NCBI GenBank assembly: GCA_035298385.1
Contig: DATGYC010000028.1
Span: forward strand, 1-6,044
Source: DATGYC01 sp035298385
GTDB lineage: Bacteria; Bacillota; Sulfobacillia; Symbiobacteriales; Symbiobacteriaceae
Length of the DNA: 6,044 nucleotides
Direction: 5' to 3'
Shown here: piece after piece, positions 5,670 to 6,044 of the stretch
How the letters are laid out: each line of letters opens with the position of its first letter
How positions within the stretch are numbered: position 1 is the first letter of the stretch
Program-made: the position numbers and the translations under genes
Notes under the pieces: model-generated
Told to the model about the DNA's origin: nothing
Databases searched by the model: none
The model's input: the letters and a program-made list of their open reading frames with translations, nothing else

Positions 5670-6044
5670 TTAGCGTTGCAGAGCCGGGACGTAGCGGACG
5701 ATCGGCCCGGCGGCGTCCTCGCCGAAGAGGCGCCAGTAGGGCTGGAGGTAGACCGTCGCTTCGACCGGGGTGCGGACCCAGACCAGGTCACCCCGGTTGA
5801 ACCGCCCGCCCTTGGCCTCAGCGGCCTGAATCGCCTCATCGTAGGGGACGGCGTCGAAGGTGGCCGCCTGCTGCTTGCCGGATGGCGTAAAGGACTCGAC
5901 CCGGCGAACGGAGCCGGCTCGGCTAACCCAGACCCGCGTCGAACCGCCGATCACCGGGCGCCCCTCGTGGCGGTCCTGGTAGCTGACCAGGAAGGCCCCC
6001 GCCTCCGACGCCACCTTCGGGGCGGCATCGACGACGGGCAGGGC
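5670..6044 (-). CDS. C-terminal part of a hypothetical protein, possibly YycI-like
   Basis: The minus-strand frame is open from the window edge to a TAA at 5670, giving 124 residues of a 5'-truncated gene. A GTG at 6014 is in frame, but the coding sense continues upstream of it (ALPVVDAAPK), so I treat the gene as running off the edge. The segment AFLVSYQDRHEGRPVIGG followed by STRVWVSRAGSVRRVESF has the pattern seen in YycI and in PepSY/propeptide-type domains (aromatic, S-Y-x-x-x-x-x-G-x-P-V, then an alternating strand with an SxxGxVxxV turn). It ends LVWVRTPVEATVYLQPYWRL and then IVRYVPALQR. YycI is a membrane-anchored extracytoplasmic regulator of the WalK kinase, but the expected downstream yycJ is not here, so the match is tentative. 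The available part has no membrane segment. A weak hairpin follows. Confidence 0.7.
   Translation of the reverse strand, partial: ALPVVDAAPKVASEAGAFLVSYQDRHEGRPVIGGSTRVWVSRAGSVRRVESFTPSGKQQAATFDAVPYDEAIQAAEAKGGRFNRGDLVWVRTPVEATVYLQPYWRLFGEDAAGPIVRYVPALQR

Overview
The window looks like chromosomal DNA of a high-GC bacterium (roughly 65% G+C by eye). It has strong Shine-Dalgarno sites, hairpin terminators and genes typical of Gram-positive (Firmicute-type) genomes. The clearest lineage hint is an AprX-type cytoplasmic subtilase with the AprX-specific N-terminal extension. The species cannot be named from the sequence. There are no tRNA or rRNA genes, no CRISPR array and no insertion sequence.

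Layout. At the left edge the first 33 codons of an unrecognised minus-strand gene (99..1) run off the window. A 170-base intergenic region separates it from two plus-strand genes: a class I glutamine-amidotransferase-like gamma-glutamyl hydrolase of the PuuD/peptidase C26 family (270-965) and an iron-dependent (group III) alcohol dehydrogenase/aldehyde reductase of the YqhD/YugJ type (1104-2267). A perfect 12-bp UUCG-loop hairpin lies between them. The dehydrogenase converges on a minus-strand cluster, and the two sides share a strong hairpin terminator at 2277-2321. Read in its own direction, the cluster holds the 3' end of a possible YycI-like protein (6044..5670), a hairpin, a protein with a degenerate phospholipase-D-like motif (5556..4480), 5-oxoprolinase subunit A (pxpA, 4439..3696) and the AprX-like serine protease (3641..2364). 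The last three are tightly spaced (40 and 54 bases) and are probably one transcription unit.

Function. Several products deal with peptide or glutamyl chemistry: gamma-glutamyl amide hydrolysis, 5-oxoproline (pyroglutamate) ring opening and intracellular proteolysis. This suggests amino-acid or peptide salvage, but that link is an inference from proximity; the PxpB and PxpC partners of PxpA are not in this window. The least explained gene is 5556..4480. It keeps the spacing and histidine of an HKD phospholipase-D motif but has lost its lysine, aspartate and glycine/asparagine positions, and the rest of it is unfamiliar. The most distinctive DNA element is a perfect C7/G7 inverted repeat in the aprX leader that could hide the ribosome-binding region.
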